A stretch of DNA of 43,185 nt, taken from NCBI GenBank assembly GCA_024223125.1, contig JAAEOP010000423.1, forward strand, positions 1 through 43,185, read 5' to 3'. Shown one piece after another: positions 41,955 to 43,185 of the stretch (position 1 is its first letter; each line of letters opens with the position of its first letter). A model generated the notes under the pieces. It did not search any database. It had not been told where the DNA came from and saw only the letters and a list, made by a program, of their open reading frames with translations. Position numbers and translations under genes: made by a program. Source of the DNA: Chloroflexota bacterium (GTDB taxonomy: Bacteria > Chloroflexota > Anaerolineae > Promineifilales > Promineifilaceae).

Positions 41955-43185
41955 ATGGATGCCATCTTAACGCCAGAGCAAGAAGAACTGCTCAAACGAA
42001 CCCGCAATACGCTGGGCAATTTACGCGATTTATTGGGCGACACCAATGCCACTCCCGAAAACAGGACTGCGCTGGCAGAATCTATTCGCCAGTTGGATGA
42101 CCTGTTCTTATTGGTTGTAGCCGGGGAGTTTAACTCTGGTAAATCCGCCTTCATCAATGCTCTGCTGGGCCAGCCGTTGCAGGAAGAAGGCGTTACACCC
42201 ACCACCAGTCAGATTTTCCTGCTGAAATATGGGGAAACGGCCGATCAAATGCCAGGCAACAAAGGGGTATGGCTGAAAACGGCTCCAGTTGAAATTCTGC
42301 AAAAGATCAGTATTGTAGACACGCCGGGAACCAACGCCGTCTTGCGTGAACATGAAGCCTTAACGGCCGAATTCATCCCCCGCAGCGATCTGGTCTTGTT
42401 CATCACCTCGGCTGACCGACCATTTACAGAAAGCGAACGCGCCTTTCTGACCCAGATTCGGGATTGGGGTAAAAAGATTGTGCTGGTGGTAAACAAAGTA
42501 GACATCTTGACCCGGCCAGAAGAACAGGAACAGGTCATTTCTTTTGTCACTGAAGCGGCCAATAAAATGGTGGGGGAGATTTCGGCCGTGTTTGCCGTGT
42601 CTGCTAAACAGGCGCAGCAGGCCAAAAAGGGCCAGCCACAGTTATGGGACAGCAGCGGTTTTGAACCGTTGGAGCAATTTGTACATGATACGTTAGATGA
42701 CAACGGCCGTTTCCGTCTCAAACTCCTCAATCCCCTGGGCGTCGGTCTCAAGCTGGTACGCAAACAGTTGGACAGCACCGCTACAGATTTAGATTCTTTG
42801 CAAGCCGACCGGCAGTTATTGGACGACATTCAACGGCAGATGGTTTATTACGATGACGATATGCAGCGCAACTTCCAGGCCCGCATGAGTGAAATTGACA
42901 ATGTGCTGTTGGCAATGGAAAAGCGGGGCGACACCTTTTTTGATGAGTATATTCGTTTCGGCCGTATTCCCGACCTCATCCGCACCAAGAAAATAGAAGC
43001 CGCCTTTGAAGATGAAGTCATCGCCGACACTCCCCAACAAATTGAACGGCATGTCAATGAGATGGTAGATTGGATGGTGGAGCAGGATTTACGGCAGTGG
43101 ACGGCCGTAGCCGAACATATGGCCCAACGCAAAGAAGAGTACGACAACCGCGTCGTCGGTCAAAGCGGCCCCAAAGAAGGATCGC
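41955..43185 (+). CDS. dynamin-like large GTPase (partial, runs off the window)
   Basis: At least 410 residues, open at the right edge. The G domain has G1 VAGEFNSGKSAFINALLG (55-72), G2 TPTTSQ, G3 VDTPGTNA and G4 VNKVD (about 176-180). The helical part that follows (LKLVRKQLDSTATDLDSLQA, IQRQMVYYDDDMQRNF) is typical of bacterial dynamin-like proteins, which oligomerise on and remodel membranes. It starts 7 bases after the second ATPase gene, so all three form one operon. Bacterial dynamins act in membrane repair, vesicle release and phage defence, so a membrane role is the best guess. A lipid-binding or transmembrane end may lie beyond the window. Confidence 0.88.
   Translation, partial: MDAILTPEQEELLKRTRNTLGNLRDLLGDTNATPENRTALAESIRQLDDLFLLVVAGEFNSGKSAFINALLGQPLQEEGVTPTTSQIFLLKYGETADQMPGNKGVWLKTAPVEILQKISIVDTPGTNAVLREHEALTAEFIPRSDLVLFITSADRPFTESERAFLTQIRDWGKKIVLVVNKVDILTRPEEQEQVISFVTEAANKMVGEISAVFAVSAKQAQQAKKGQPQLWDSSGFEPLEQFVHDTLDDNGRFRLKLLNPLGVGLKLVRKQLDSTATDLDSLQADRQLLDDIQRQMVYYDDDMQRNFQARMSEIDNVLLAMEKRGDTFFDEYIRFGRIPDLIRTKKIEAAFEDEVIADTPQQIERHVNEMVDWMVEQDLRQWTAVAEHMAQRKEEYDNRVVGQSGPKEGS

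Overview
The window looks like a chromosomal segment of a Chloroflexota bacterium, most likely of the Anaerolineae/Caldilineae side. This is an inference. It rests on the mix of Ser/Thr kinases, FHA and CHASE2 proteins, LysM and SdrD-type surface proteins with Thr/Pro-rich linkers, the YLPF-type linker of the secreted CAP protein, CpXC and EAD-type proteins, and roughly even base composition. A striking genome signature runs through it: the palindromic octamer ACGGCCGT occurs at least 40 times by eye in 43 kb, in coding and non-coding DNA alike, against less than one expected by chance.

Layout. 0.1-2.7 kb: a YprB-type exonuclease, a chimeric CAP-domain protein and a truncated antitoxin with an operator-like palindrome. 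2.7-5.4 kb: a Ca2+/cation antiporter, a small unknown protein and an orphan MalK/UgpC ATPase. 5.5-7.7 kb: a signalling cluster of a membrane Ser/Thr kinase, a truncated IS1-like DNA-binding protein and a divergent FHA-winged-helix regulator. 7.7-12.6 kb: a CpXC protein with a GAF-PAS histidine kinase, then a GNAT-GNAT-cNMP protein. 12.6-15.2 kb: a DUF5647-like pseudogene, a membrane-anchored protein with a triplicated basic motif, tRNA-Leu(CAG) and a cNMP-binding protein with a small partner. 15.2-21.5 kb: a tandem RNase HI, FprA-type ferredoxin-NADP reductase, a CBS-pair protein, a LysM glycosidase-like protein and cystathionine beta-synthase. 21.7-28.1 kb: a kinase-CHASE2 receptor, a FecR-type protein with an Asn-Gly tail, an ECF-like sigma factor and a decayed double Nudix protein. 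28.4-32.8 kb: a large SdrD-repeat surface protein and about 0.9 kb of gene-poor DNA with a gene remnant and a REP/MITE-like element. 32.8-39 kb: uvrB, a membrane Cys-rich (Fe-S type) protein, an O-antigen-ligase-like protein and a divergent EEP-family hydrolase.

39.0-43.2 kb holds the most interesting candidate system. It is a tightly packed operon of two paralogous P-loop ATPases and a dynamin-like GTPase that runs off the window. Both ATPases carry the same small helical adaptor domain (EAD / bacterial Death-like type): at the C-terminus of the first, but inserted between Walker A and Walker B of the second. The layout suggests a multi-protein NTPase complex acting at membranes, possibly in stress or phage defence. 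That function is inference.

Many intergenic gaps hold word-like short repeats and hairpins of several unrelated families, some placed as transcription terminators.
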